Source: DAITAZ01 sp036824045 (GTDB lineage Bacteria > Pseudomonadota > Gammaproteobacteria > Burkholderiales > Rhodocyclaceae). From it: a stretch of 64,000 bases of DNA. Location: the NCBI GenBank assembly GCA_036824045.1, contig DAITAZ010000001.1:1-64000 (forward strand), given 5' to 3'. Each line of letters begins with the position of its first letter. The first letter of the stretch is position 1. Under the pieces are notes generated by a model that did not search any database, was not told the DNA's origin, and was given only the letters and a program-made list of their open reading frames with translations. Shown here piece after piece: positions 49,883 to 57,919 of the stretch. The position numbers and the translations under genes are program-made.

Positions 49883-50566
49883 ATGCGCATTCTGCTCACC
49901 GAGGACGATGGTGTACTGGCCGACGCCGTCGAGAATTACCTGACCCAGCATCACCTGGCGGTGGACCGCGCGCCGGATGGCGAATCGGCCGACACCTGGC
50001 TCAAGTCCGAGCGTTTCGATCTGGCCATTCTCGATCTGGGCCTGCCCCGCATGGACGGATTTGAAGTCTTGCGTCGCCTGCGCGCCCGGCGGCAGATGCT
50101 GCCCGTGCTCATCCTCACCGCCCGCGACGCCATCAACGACCGGGTCGAAGGCCTCAACCTGGGTGCCGACGATTACCTGGTCAAACCCTTTGCCCTGCCG
50201 GAACTCCTGGCCCGGGTGCGCGCCCTGATCCGTCGCTCCCAGGCGGGCACTCCGCCCGAAATCCTCCACGGCCCCCTCTCCCTGGACACGATCGGCCACC
50301 GGGTCCACCTGCAGGGCAAACCGCTGGAACTGCCCGGGCGCGAATGGGCCCTGCTCGAATACCTGCTCCACCATGTGGGACGGGTGGTTTCCAAGGAGCA
50401 ACTGGTCCAGGGCATCTCCACCAGCGACGAGGAATTGAGCCTCTCGGCCATTGAAGTCTATATCTCCCGCCTGCGCAGCCGGCTCGAGTCCTCCGGAATT
50501 TCGATCCGTACCGTCCGCGGCTACGGCTACCTGCTCGAGAACTGGCGGGATGAACCTCAGGGATAA
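49883..50566 (+). CDS. OmpR-family response regulator (TctD/QseB-like)
   Basis: 227 aa. Receiver domain with phospho-acceptor Asp51 (LAILDLGLPRMDGFEVL) and the conserved Lys in ADDYLVKPFALPELLARV, then an OmpR winged helix (LELPGREWALLEYLLHHVGRVVSKEQL, SAIEVYISRLRSRL). Transcribed with the sensor kinase that overlaps it by 17 bases. Target genes are unknown; the neighbouring DMSO-reductase-type operon and the tricarboxylate-type systems of TctD homologues are possibilities only. Confidence 0.94.
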   Translation: MRILLTEDDGVLADAVENYLTQHHLAVDRAPDGESADTWLKSERFDLAILDLGLPRMDGFEVLRRLRARRQMLPVLILTARDAINDRVEGLNLGADDYLVKPFALPELLARVRALIRRSQAGTPPEILHGPLSLDTIGHRVHLQGKPLELPGREWALLEYLLHHVGRVVSKEQLVQGISTSDEELSLSAIEVYISRLRSRLESSGISIRTVRGYGYLLENWRDEPQG

Positions 50567-51971
50567 GCTGTTCGACCCCAGCCTGCGGCGGACGCTGCTG
50601 ATCTGGCTGGCCATTCCCCTGCTGGTTTCCTTTGCCTTGCAGGTCAATAACAGTTACGAGATCGCCAAGCAAAGCTCCGCGGACTCCTACGATCTTGTGC
50701 TGACCAACTCGGCGCTGACGCTGACCCACCGGGTTCACCTGGACAGCGGGCGCCTGAGGGTTGACCTCCCCCCGGAGTCCGAACGCATCCTGCGCGAAGA
50801 CAAGTTCGACAGCATCTATTTCGCCATCGCGACCCCGGGCAACCGCCTGCTGGCGGGGGATCAGCAACTTCCCATCCCCACCGCGATCCCCTCCGATGGC
50901 AAACCGTTGGCCTACGACACGACAATCAACGGGTTGCCGATCCGCGCCATTGCCCTGCGCAACGACCTGGATGGCCACCCCTATGTTGTCGCCATCGCCG
51001 AAACCCTGAACAAACGCATCGCCCGGGTCCGGGAAATCCAGACCTCCATGCTGGTGCCCAAGACCCTGCTCGCCCTGATGATGCTGCTGATCATCTGGTT
51101 CGGGGTTCGCCAGGGGCTCCGCCCCCTGGACCAGTTCCGCGCCGAGATTGCCAAGCGCAGCCACCATGACCTGAGCCCGGTGGACGAAGGGCGGGCCCCG
51201 CGGGAAATCCGTCCCCTCGTCCGCGAGATCAATCAGCTCATGGAACGGCTCTCCGCCGCCCTCGACGCGCAGAACCACTTCCTGGCCGACGCGTCCCACC
51301 AATTGCGCACGCCGTTGGCAGGCTTGCAGAACCAGTTGGAACTGCTGTTGCAGCACCCGGAGCAGGACCCCAAGGCCAGCCTCAGCCGGTTGCTCGTGTC
51401 CACCCGTCGCACCGTGCGTCTGGCCAACCAGTTGCTCGCCCTGGCCCGGGCAGAGCCCGAGGGACACCGTCCCGACACAGCGTGCCCGGTAGATCTGGCA
51501 CGGCAGGTGGCGGACAGCGTTGACCTCTGGGTGCAGCGGGCCATGAGCAAGGATATCGACCTGGGTTTTGATTGCCAGCCCGCTACCATCCACGGCGAGC
51601 CCTTTCTCATCCGCGAATTGCTCAGCAACCTCATCGGCAACGCGCTCGATTACACACAGGCCGGCGGCACGGTCACCGTACGCTGCGGGGTCCGCGCGAA
51701 CCACCCCTTCCTCGAAGTCGAAGACAACGGGCCCGGCATTCCAGAGGCAGCCCGGGAACGAGTATTCCAGCGATTCTTCCGCCTGCCGGGCTCCCCGGAA
51801 GGCGGGTGCGGACTTGGCCTGGCCATCGTGAAGGAAATTGCCGAAGGCCATGGCGCCCGGATCTCCATCTGCACGCCCGCCAGCGGGGTCGGCGTCAGCT
51901 TCATCGTGCAGTTCCCGCCCTGCGCGGGGGCTGCCACTTTGACAGCCCCCGCCAGCACCACGGATCAATGA
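50550..51971 (+). CDS. Sensor histidine kinase (TctE/QseC-like)
   Basis: 473 aa, ATG at 50550. Two membrane helices (~18-34 and ~170-190) flank a ~135-residue periplasmic domain of the 2CSK_N type. HAMP-like linker, then HisKA with His250 (FLADASHQLRTPLAGLQNQ) and HATPase boxes NLIGNALDYTQAGG, EDNGPGIPEAARERVFQRFFR and GGCGLGLAIVKEIAEGH. Partner of the preceding regulator. Confidence 0.94.
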   Translation: MNLRDKLFDPSLRRTLLIWLAIPLLVSFALQVNNSYEIAKQSSADSYDLVLTNSALTLTHRVHLDSGRLRVDLPPESERILREDKFDSIYFAIATPGNRLLAGDQQLPIPTAIPSDGKPLAYDTTINGLPIRAIALRNDLDGHPYVVAIAETLNKRIARVREIQTSMLVPKTLLALMMLLIIWFGVRQGLRPLDQFRAEIAKRSHHDLSPVDEGRAPREIRPLVREINQLMERLSAALDAQNHFLADASHQLRTPLAGLQNQLELLLQHPEQDPKASLSRLLVSTRRTVRLANQLLALARAEPEGHRPDTACPVDLARQVADSVDLWVQRAMSKDIDLGFDCQPATIHGEPFLIRELLSNLIGNALDYTQAGGTVTVRCGVRANHPFLEVEDNGPGIPEAARERVFQRFFRLPGSPEGGCGLGLAIVKEIAEGHGARISICTPASGVGVSFIVQFPPCAGAATLTAPASTTDQ

Positions 51972-52013
51972 CTTAGCGCAGCCCGGTAAAACTGGACTGC
52001 CAATCTGTCAGGC

Positions 52014-52029
52014 GGTCTTGTCCCAGACC
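52014..52029. promoter_or_regulatory. Possible activator site (inverted repeat) upstream of the sigma-54 promoter
   Basis: GGTCT (52014-52018) and AGACC (52025-52029) form a dyad with a six-base centre, centred about 104 bases before the predicted transcription start. That is where NtrC-family activators usually bind. Only one such site is visible, so this is a modest call. Confidence 0.3.
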
Positions 52030-52097
52030 TCTTCCCGCCACGCCGCGCGCATCACACAACCATCTGTTTTATATAGGCATTTCACCTTTTCCCCGAA

Positions 52098-52115
52098 CAG
52101 GCACGGAAGCTGCAT
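52098..52115 (+). promoter_or_regulatory. Sigma-54 (RpoN) -24/-12 promoter
   Basis: CAGGCACGGAAGCTGCAT has the invariant GG (52100-52101) and GC (52112-52113) with exactly ten bases between, and matches the TGGCACG-N4-TTGCA consensus at ten of twelve fixed positions. The start of transcription would be near 52125, 24 bases before the first gene. An NtrC-type activator is encoded at 61241-62623, which supports the call. Confidence 0.7.
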
Positions 52116-52118
52116 TAG

Positions 52119-52141
52119 ACCGATTGTCCAATCCAATCGGT
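52119..52141. repeat. 8-bp inverted repeat at the start of the sigma-54 transcript
   Basis: ACCGATTG (52119-52126) and CAATCGGT (52134-52141) are perfect reverse complements around seven bases, and lie between the -12 element and the first start codon. It could be a repressor operator or a 5' stem that protects the mRNA. Confidence 0.5.
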
Positions 52142-52148
52142 GTCTGCC

Positions 52149-52472
52149 ATGCGCTCCGCCTGTCTCTGCCTGCTGCTTCTCGCCCCCCTTGCTCACGCGG
52201 GTCCCGCACCCGACGGTTTTGTGGCTGGGCTCACACCGGATCGCAGGCCCGAAGGCGCACCCCGCATCACCACCTATAGCGGCGCCGCAAGCGACCCGGC
52301 ACAGGCGCTCAAGGGCGTGGACACCCCCTACCCGGCCAGCCTGCGCTTTGTACGCGATCACGGCGGCTGGTTCACCCCCCTGACCGTGCCCGGCATGACC
52401 GGCCCCTACGATCTGCGGGGCTATCACGGTCAGCGCCACCCTGAGGCAGTCCCCTTGCCTGCCGGCGGCTGA
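52149..52472 (+). CDS. Small exported protein of unknown function
   Basis: 107 aa, ATG at 52149. Signal peptide MRSACLCLLLLAPLAHAG; the mature ~87 residues are rich in Gly, Pro and Tyr (PDGFVAGLTPDRRPEGAPRIT, GWFTPLTVPGMTGPYDLRGYHGQRHPE). No cysteines or haem motifs in the mature part and no known family. It is the first gene after the sigma-54 promoter, so it is likely a periplasmic component of the oxidoreductase locus. Confidence 0.7.
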   Translation: MRSACLCLLLLAPLAHAGPAPDGFVAGLTPDRRPEGAPRITTYSGAASDPAQALKGVDTPYPASLRFVRDHGGWFTPLTVPGMTGPYDLRGYHGQRHPEAVPLPAGG

Positions 52473-52479
52473 GCCAAGA

Positions 52480-52538
52480 TTTCGGGCGACGGCCCGAAAC
52501 CGCGCCCATTGCCGCGGCGGGCAACCGCCAGAGGCGGT
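52480..52538. promoter_or_regulatory. Two hairpins between the first and second genes of the sigma-54 operon
   Basis: TTTCGGGC (52480-52487)/GCCCGAAA (52492-52499) with a GACG loop, and ACCGCC (52524-52529)/GGCGGT (52533-52538) with an AGA loop. Both are perfect and in the 110-base spacer. Without a T-run they may act as processing or stability elements that set different levels for the first gene and the rest. Confidence 0.45.
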
Positions 52539-52582
52539 GGGAACGGAAACTCTCCTACCCACAAGTTACTTGAGGAAACGTC

Positions 52583-52845
52583 ATGAATAAACTGATCCAC
52601 ATCGCTATCGCTTCCCTGTTCCTGTCCACCGCTGCTTTTGCCCAGCAGGCCGGGATGAGCGGGATGGAAGGTCAGAAGGGCATGTCCGGNNNNNNNNNNN
52701 NNNNNNNNNNNNNNNNNNNNNNNNNNNNNNNNNNNNNNNNNNNNNNNNNNNNNNNNNNNNNNNNNNNNNNNNNNNNNNNNNNNNNNNNNCCGGCATGAGC
52801 GGCATGTCGGGCATGAGCGGCATGTCCGGGATGGAAGGCAAGTAA
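52583..52845 (+). CDS. Methionine-rich GMSG-repeat exported protein (contains assembly gap)
   Basis: Start at 52583 with GAGGAAAC upstream. Signal peptide MNKLIHIAIASLFLSTAAFAQQ, then AGMSGMEGQKGMSG before the gap and four GMSG-type units ending in GMEGK after it. About every third residue is Met, and there are no cysteines or bulky residues. The frame on the two sides agrees if the true gap length is 3k+2, so the gene is probably intact. Met-rich periplasmic proteins either bind copper or absorb oxidants as methionine sulfoxide (MrpX of Azospira is a functional precedent, not shown to be homologous). Placed between the first operon gene and the cytochrome. Confidence 0.8.
52690..52789. other. 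100-N assembly gap in the GMSG repeat gene
   Basis: Exactly 100 N. Both flanks are GGCATG(A/T)(G/C)C repeats, so the gap is a collapsed or unresolved tandem repeat. True copy number is unknown. Confidence 0.9.
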
Positions 52846-52939
52846 TCGGTCTCTCTCCGGCCGGCATGGACTCCGGTCCTGCCGGTTTCGGGCCGGGCCC
52901 GCAAGGGCCCGGCCCGTCTCACCCGAAAGCATCGCTCCC

Positions 52940-53788
52940 ATGACAATAAAAGCGAGAACAGCAACGCCCCGCATGATGAGCTGGCTAACAAAGCTCCTGG
53001 GGGTGGTTATTTTGGTGGGTGCTGGCGCGGCCTTGGCCGGCGGAAACGAGGTACGCATCGATTACGAGCGTGCCCGCTGGCACCCCACCCATTTCAAACC
53101 GGATATCGATCGCGCCAGTGACGCCCAGTGTCTGGCCTGTCACGGCGAGATCCTCAAGGCCAAACCTCGGGACAAATCTCCCGCGGGCGTGCCCGCCAGC
53201 CAGGCAAAAGCCTGGTATCAGCGGGTGGCCACCTACCAGGGGGAGCAGCAGGACTTCCACTGGCGTCATCTGCAGAGCCCTTACGCCAAGCAGGTGATGA
53301 ACCTCAAATGCAACACCTGTCACCAGGGTAACGATCCACGCGAAGAAGCTGCCGTGCCGACCGGCACCGGCGCCTTCACCCTGCGCAAGATGGTGAATCC
53401 CAAGACCTGCCTGATGTGCCACGGCAAATTCCCGAACGAGGTGATGGGACTGCCCGGCCCCTGGCACACGGTGAAAGAAGGCTTCCAGAACAATTGCCTG
53501 GTGTGCCATGCCGCCATCCGCACCACCCGCCATCAGGTGAATTACCTGCACGCCGAGGCCATCGAAAAGGCCGGCGCCGAAAGCGGCGATGCCTGCTTTG
53601 GCTGCCACGGCGGACGCCAGTGGTATCGGGTGGCCTACCCCTACCCCCGTCACACTTGGCCGGGCATGGGCGAGGAAACCCCCGACTGGGCCAAAAAACG
53701 GATGACCGAATCGGAAGCGCGCTTCCTGATAAACGTCATCAAGCCGCAAACCCCCACCCCGTCAGCGGGAGACAAAAATGGAAAATAA
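52940..53788 (+). CDS. Pentahaem periplasmic c-type cytochrome
   Basis: 282 aa with a hydrophobic N-terminal segment (LTKLLGVVILVGAGAALAGG) that is a signal peptide or an anchor. Five CxxCH sites bind haem c: CLACH, CNTCH, CLMCH, CLVCH and CFGCH; extra His residues could be distal ligands. It overlaps the molybdoenzyme gene by 11 bases. No DmsC-type membrane subunit gene is present, so this cytochrome probably carries electrons between the quinone pool (or another cytochrome) and the molybdoenzyme. Confidence 0.88.
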   Translation: MTIKARTATPRMMSWLTKLLGVVILVGAGAALAGGNEVRIDYERARWHPTHFKPDIDRASDAQCLACHGEILKAKPRDKSPAGVPASQAKAWYQRVATYQGEQQDFHWRHLQSPYAKQVMNLKCNTCHQGNDPREEAAVPTGTGAFTLRKMVNPKTCLMCHGKFPNEVMGLPGPWHTVKEGFQNNCLVCHAAIRTTRHQVNYLHAEAIEKAGAESGDACFGCHGGRQWYRVAYPYPRHTWPGMGEETPDWAKKRMTESEARFLINVIKPQTPTPSAGDKNGK

Positions 53789-56357
53789 GCTCCTGAGCCT
53801 GCTGCGCCAGACCCTGGGCGAAGAGCGCCTTTCCCGACGCGAATTCCTCAAGGACAGCCTGCTCGCCACCTCGCTCGGCGGCACCGGTCTGGTCGGCTTG
53901 ACCCACAGCGAAAAGGCAGAAGCCTTCGCCTACGAACCGTACCCGACCGATAACCAGCTCAAGACGGTCGTCACCTCCTGCGCGCACAACTGCGGCTCGC
54001 GTCACATGCTGGTGGCCCACAAGCGGGGCGATGTGATCGTGCGCCTGTCCACCGACGATGGCAGCTACCAGAAAGGCGGCCATTTCGGTCTGGACACCGA
54101 GCAACTGCCCCAGTTGCGGGCCTGTCTGCGGGGGCGCTCCTATCGGGCCCGGCTCTACTCCCAGGAACGCCTGCTCTACCCGATGATGCGGGTGGGCAAG
54201 CGGGGTGAGGGGAAGTTCAAACGCGCCTCGTGGGATACGGCGCTGGACTTTGTGGCCGAGAAGATGGTGGAACTGAAGCAAAAGTACGGTCCCACCGCCA
54301 TCCTCGACCAGGCCTATGCCGGCGCCTCCTACGGCGTCCTGCACAAGTCCGACCAGATCGAGGGCTTGCTGGCGCGCTTCCTGGGCATGTTCGGCTGCCG
54401 CACGAATTCGTGGTCTGTCCCCAGTTACCAGGGCACGACCTTCAGTTCCCGCATCACCTTCGGCACCATCGAGGACGGCAACGAGGACGACACCTTTGCC
54501 CACTCGAAGCTGATCATCATGTGGGGCTGGAACCCGGCCTACACCTTCCACGGCGGCAACACCTTCTACTACATGCGCCTGGCCAAGCAGCGCGGCTGCA
54601 AGTTCGTGCTGGTGGACCCCCAGTACACGGATTCGGCCGCGGCCTACGACGCCTGGTGGATTCCCATCAAGCCCAATACGGACGCGGCCATGCTGGCGGC
54701 GATGGCCCATGAGATCTTTGCCAACAACCTGCATGACCAGAAGTTCATCGACCGCTTCTGCCAGGGCATGGATGCAGGCACCATGCCCGACTGGGCCAAG
54801 GGCAAGGAGAACTTCCGCGACTACATCTTCGGCAAGTACGACGGGGTGGCCAAGACGCCCGAGTGGGCGGAGCCCATCTGTGGCGTCAAGGCTTCCGACA
54901 TCCGCGCCCTGGCGCAGATGTACGCCACCACCAAGCCGGCGGCACTGAAGGCCAGTTGGTCGCCGGGCCGCAATGCCTACGGCGAGCAGTACAACCGGAT
55001 GGCCGCGGCGGTGCAGGCCATGACCGGCAACATCGGCATCCTGGGCGGTTGCGCGGAAGGCGTGGGCAAGGCCTGGCATCCCGAATCCATCGCCTATCCC
55101 TACGACGAGTACGCCAACGTCTGGTATGGCTCCATCAAGAGCGACCGCTGGGCGCACTGCGTGCTCAACTACCCGAACGTGAAGCGGGAAGAAGTCGGCC
55201 TGTGGCCGCGGGAAGACGACCTGGACGGCAAGATCCCCAACATACGCGCCATTTGGTGGCACGGCTCGGACTGGTTCAATCAGCTCACCAACATCAACAA
55301 GGAAATCGAGGCCATCCAGAAGCTGGATCTGGTGGTGTGCAACGATTCCACCATCACGCCCTCGGGTCTGTGGGCAGACGTGCTCTTCCCCATCGCCACC
55401 CACTTCGAGCGGCACGACGTGGCCCTGCCCTGGTACAAGGGGCATTACTACATTCATCGGCCCAAGGTCATCGAGCCACTGGGGGAATCCAAGTCCGACT
55501 TCCAGGTCTTCACCGAACTGGCCTACCGGCTGGAGAAGCTCGACCCCAGCCTCAAGAACTTCGGCAAGCGCTACAACCCCCGCTCCAACAGGGATTACTT
55601 CCAGAACGCGGATGCCACGGACGAAGCCTACTTGACCGCTTGGTGGCGCGGGGTGCAGGAGCACCAGGGCGTCACCATGAGCTGGGAGGAATTCAAGAAG
55701 CGCGGCGTGTACAAGTTCGTGCTCAAAGAGCCCCACGTAGCCTTCACTGACCAGATCAAGCACGGGGAGCCTTTCGAAACCCCCTCCGGCAAGATCGAGA
55801 TCCTCTCCACCGAGCTGGCCCAGGTGAAGGACTGGACGAAGACCCAGTACGGCTACGAGATCCCGGCCATCCCGAAGTGGATCGAGCCTTGGGAATCGCT
55901 CAACGCGCCCAAGGTGAAGGATTTCCCCTTCCACATGATCAGCCCGCACCCCCGCTGGCGCACTCACTCCATCTTCCACAACATCGCCTGGCTGCGGGAA
56001 ACCTTCTCCCAGGAAGTCACCCTCAACGCCGCCGATGCCAAGCGTCTGGGCATCCGCACGGGCGACACGGTGGAAGTGTTCAACGACCGGGGCTCCATGG
56101 TGCTGCCCGCCTACGTCACCGAACGCTGCATGCCGGGCGTGGTCGTGGTGCATGAAGGCGCCTGGATGGATCTGGACGAGAAGGGCATCGACCGGGCCGG
56201 GAATCCGGACTTCCTCACCAAGGACGATCCCAGCCCTGCCGGCGCCTTTGCCTACAACACGGTGTTGTGCAATGTGCGCAAAACCGATCTGGTGCACCGG
56301 CCCGGGTGGGATCAACTCGCCACCGCCCGCAGTGTCGTGTTCCGGCGGGGAGACTGA
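53778..56357 (+). CDS. TAT-exported molybdopterin oxidoreductase, DMSO-reductase family (DmsA-like)
   Basis: 859 aa. Twin-arginine signal LSRREFLKDSLLATSLGGTGLVGL. The region from CAHNCGSRH through RACLRGRSYRARLYSQERLLYPM and GEGKFKRASWDTALDFVAEKM is closest to DmsA. The FS0 cluster ligands are Cys68, Cys72, His76 and Cys116: the third Cys of DmsA is replaced by His. The molybdenum ligand aligns at Ser216 (WSVPSYQGTTFSS), as in DMSO and TMAO reductases. Substrate unknown, but Ser ligation favours an S- or N-oxide. It should work in the periplasm with the ferredoxin subunit that follows. Confidence 0.9.
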   Translation: MENKLLSLLRQTLGEERLSRREFLKDSLLATSLGGTGLVGLTHSEKAEAFAYEPYPTDNQLKTVVTSCAHNCGSRHMLVAHKRGDVIVRLSTDDGSYQKGGHFGLDTEQLPQLRACLRGRSYRARLYSQERLLYPMMRVGKRGEGKFKRASWDTALDFVAEKMVELKQKYGPTAILDQAYAGASYGVLHKSDQIEGLLARFLGMFGCRTNSWSVPSYQGTTFSSRITFGTIEDGNEDDTFAHSKLIIMWGWNPAYTFHGGNTFYYMRLAKQRGCKFVLVDPQYTDSAAAYDAWWIPIKPNTDAAMLAAMAHEIFANNLHDQKFIDRFCQGMDAGTMPDWAKGKENFRDYIFGKYDGVAKTPEWAEPICGVKASDIRALAQMYATTKPAALKASWSPGRNAYGEQYNRMAAAVQAMTGNIGILGGCAEGVGKAWHPESIAYPYDEYANVWYGSIKSDRWAHCVLNYPNVKREEVGLWPREDDLDGKIPNIRAIWWHGSDWFNQLTNINKEIEAIQKLDLVVCNDSTITPSGLWADVLFPIATHFERHDVALPWYKGHYYIHRPKVIEPLGESKSDFQVFTELAYRLEKLDPSLKNFGKRYNPRSNRDYFQNADATDEAYLTAWWRGVQEHQGVTMSWEEFKKRGVYKFVLKEPHVAFTDQIKHGEPFETPSGKIEILSTELAQVKDWTKTQYGYEIPAIPKWIEPWESLNAPKVKDFPFHMISPHPRWRTHSIFHNIAWLRETFSQEVTLNAADAKRLGIRTGDTVEVFNDRGSMVLPAYVTERCMPGVVVVHEGAWMDLDEKGIDRAGNPDFLTKDDPSPAGAFAYNTVLCNVRKTDLVHRPGWDQLATARSVVFRRGD

Positions 56358-56360
56358 ACC

Positions 56361-57035
56361 ATGAGCCAGAACAAACCCGACAAGGCCCGCATCAAGGCCG
56401 CCGCGCAGCAGAAGAAGGCGGAGACCTACGTACCGGTGGTGCCACTGACCCAATTGGGCTTCATTCACCACAACGTGGACTGCATCGGATGCCGCGCCTG
56501 CGAGATCGCCTGCAAGGACAAGAACGGCCTCGCAGCCGGCCCACGCTTCCGCCGCGTCATGTACATCGAAGGCGGCGCCTATCCGGATGTGTACGCCTAC
56601 AAGGTGAACATGTCATGCAACCACTGCGCCGAGCCCGCATGCCTGCCCACCTGCCCCACCGGCGCGATCTGGAAGCGCAAGAAGGACGGCATCGTGGACA
56701 TCGACTCCACGCTGTGCATCGGCTGCCGCCGCTGCGAAGCGGCATGCCCCTACGGCGCGCCCCAGTTCATCCCGGAGCAGAACATCATCGCCAAATGCAA
56801 TCTGTGCGTGGATGAGATCGACGCCGGGCGCAAACCGTACTGCGTGCAGGCCTGCATGATGCGCGTGCTGGACGTGGGGCCGATCGACAAGCTCAGAGCC
56901 GGCACCTGGAAGACCACCGCGCTGGGGCCCAAGGAAAAACCCGTCCGCGCCGTCAAGGACATGGCCGACCCCGAGCTGACCAATCCTTCCATCGTCTTCG
57001 TGCCCCATAGCAAGGGCCGGGTGGAGGAAGGCTGA
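56361..57035 (+). CDS. Four-cluster ferredoxin subunit (DmsB-like)
   Basis: 224 aa. Cys groups CIGCRACEIAC, CNHCAEPACLPTCP, CIGCRRCEAACP and CNLCVDEIDAGRKPYCVQAC predict four [4Fe-4S] clusters. No signal peptide, so it would be exported bound to the TAT-targeted large subunit, as in DmsAB. Starts three bases after the large-subunit stop; its own stop overlaps the chaperone start (TGATG). Confidence 0.92.
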   Translation: MSQNKPDKARIKAAAQQKKAETYVPVVPLTQLGFIHHNVDCIGCRACEIACKDKNGLAAGPRFRRVMYIEGGAYPDVYAYKVNMSCNHCAEPACLPTCPTGAIWKRKKDGIVDIDSTLCIGCRRCEAACPYGAPQFIPEQNIIAKCNLCVDEIDAGRKPYCVQACMMRVLDVGPIDKLRAGTWKTTALGPKEKPVRAVKDMADPELTNPSIVFVPHSKGRVEEG

Positions 57036-57793
57036 TGACCCATACACCTCAACCCGCCAACCCCCGGAAAGTGGAGGAGACACCCGAAATCCGGGACTGG
57101 CGCCAGGCGGTGGCCAACCAGTTGCAGTTGTTGGCCCGCCTGCACGGCACTGAACTGGGGCCTGCAGAAACCCAGGTGCTCGCGCACAGCCGCTTTCCCC
57201 GCGACTTGGCGCTCCCGCCCCGGGAGGAGCCTTTTGTCAGCGGACACCGGCTCATGGTCGAAGCGCTGGCGGACTTGCGCCAGCCCACCCCGGAGCAGTT
57301 GGACGACATGGCGGCGGACTTTGCCGCCATCTATCTGAACGGCAGCCTGCATGCCTCGCCCAACGAATCCGCGTGGACGGACGAAGACGGCCTGGAGCGG
57401 CAAGCCGCCATGTTCGAGCTGCGGGAGTGTTATGAGGCGCATGGGCTTGAGGCGGAAGACTGGCGCCGGCGGCAGGACGACAACCTGTCCCTGCAGTTGC
57501 TCTTCCTCTCCCATCTGATGCGCAGCCCCGGCTCCGCGGAACTGGAAGAGGTCGTGTCCGTGCTGGATACCCATCTGCTGCGCTGGCTGCCCGAGTTTGC
57601 CCAGCGGGTGGCGCAGCGCTGTGACACGGCGTTCTACGCGGGCCTGGCGCTCCTGACCGCGGGCTACTGCCAAAGCTTGCGCCAGATACTCGGCACCGCG
57701 CTGGAGATTCCCCCTCCGCCCCCACCCGAACCCAAGCCCCAGCGCCATGAGGAACCCCTGACCTTCATGCCGGGTCTGACGCCCAGTTGGTAA
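57035..57793 (+). CDS. TorD/DmsD-family molybdoenzyme chaperone
   Basis: 252 aa, all-helical. RLMVEALADLRQPTPEQLDDMAADFAAIYLNG, SPNESAWTDEDGLERQAAMFELRECYEAHGL and DDNLSLQLLFLSHLM follow the TorD-family pattern (E-P-x(2)-S-x-[YW] region and HLx8H-like D-N-L-x-x-x-L). It ends in a proline-rich tail (IPPPPPPEPKP). Such chaperones bind the TAT signal and guide cofactor loading of the large subunit. Confidence 0.88.
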   Translation: MTHTPQPANPRKVEETPEIRDWRQAVANQLQLLARLHGTELGPAETQVLAHSRFPRDLALPPREEPFVSGHRLMVEALADLRQPTPEQLDDMAADFAAIYLNGSLHASPNESAWTDEDGLERQAAMFELRECYEAHGLEAEDWRRRQDDNLSLQLLFLSHLMRSPGSAELEEVVSVLDTHLLRWLPEFAQRVAQRCDTAFYAGLALLTAGYCQSLRQILGTALEIPPPPPPEPKPQRHEEPLTFMPGLTPSW

Positions 57794-57919
57794 GCAGACG
57801 AACAGGCGCTTGCCAAAGTGGAGGAGGCGTTCCGCGGGGAGCCCCTCCTTCCTCCGGAAAGGCCCGCCAACCAAGGCAAAGGGACTTGGAGCGGGGGATT
57901 GCTGCTACCATGTTCGCCC

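Noticed and set aside
51972..52148. FNR/Anr box for the molybdoenzyme operon
   Set aside because: No TTGAT-N4-ATCAA-like site was found; the clear element in this region is the sigma-54 promoter.
53739..56471. 910-codon open frame on the minus strand opposite the molybdoenzyme gene
   Set aside because: It has no recognisable motif and is the GC-rich antisense shadow of a gene whose sense strand shows clear catalytic motifs. The same applies to the long minus-strand frames at 37702-39915 and 42407-44923.
57888..57902. Sigma-54 promoter before the antiporter gene
   Set aside because: GG and GC are separated by 11 bases instead of the required 10, and the surrounding bases fit the consensus poorly.
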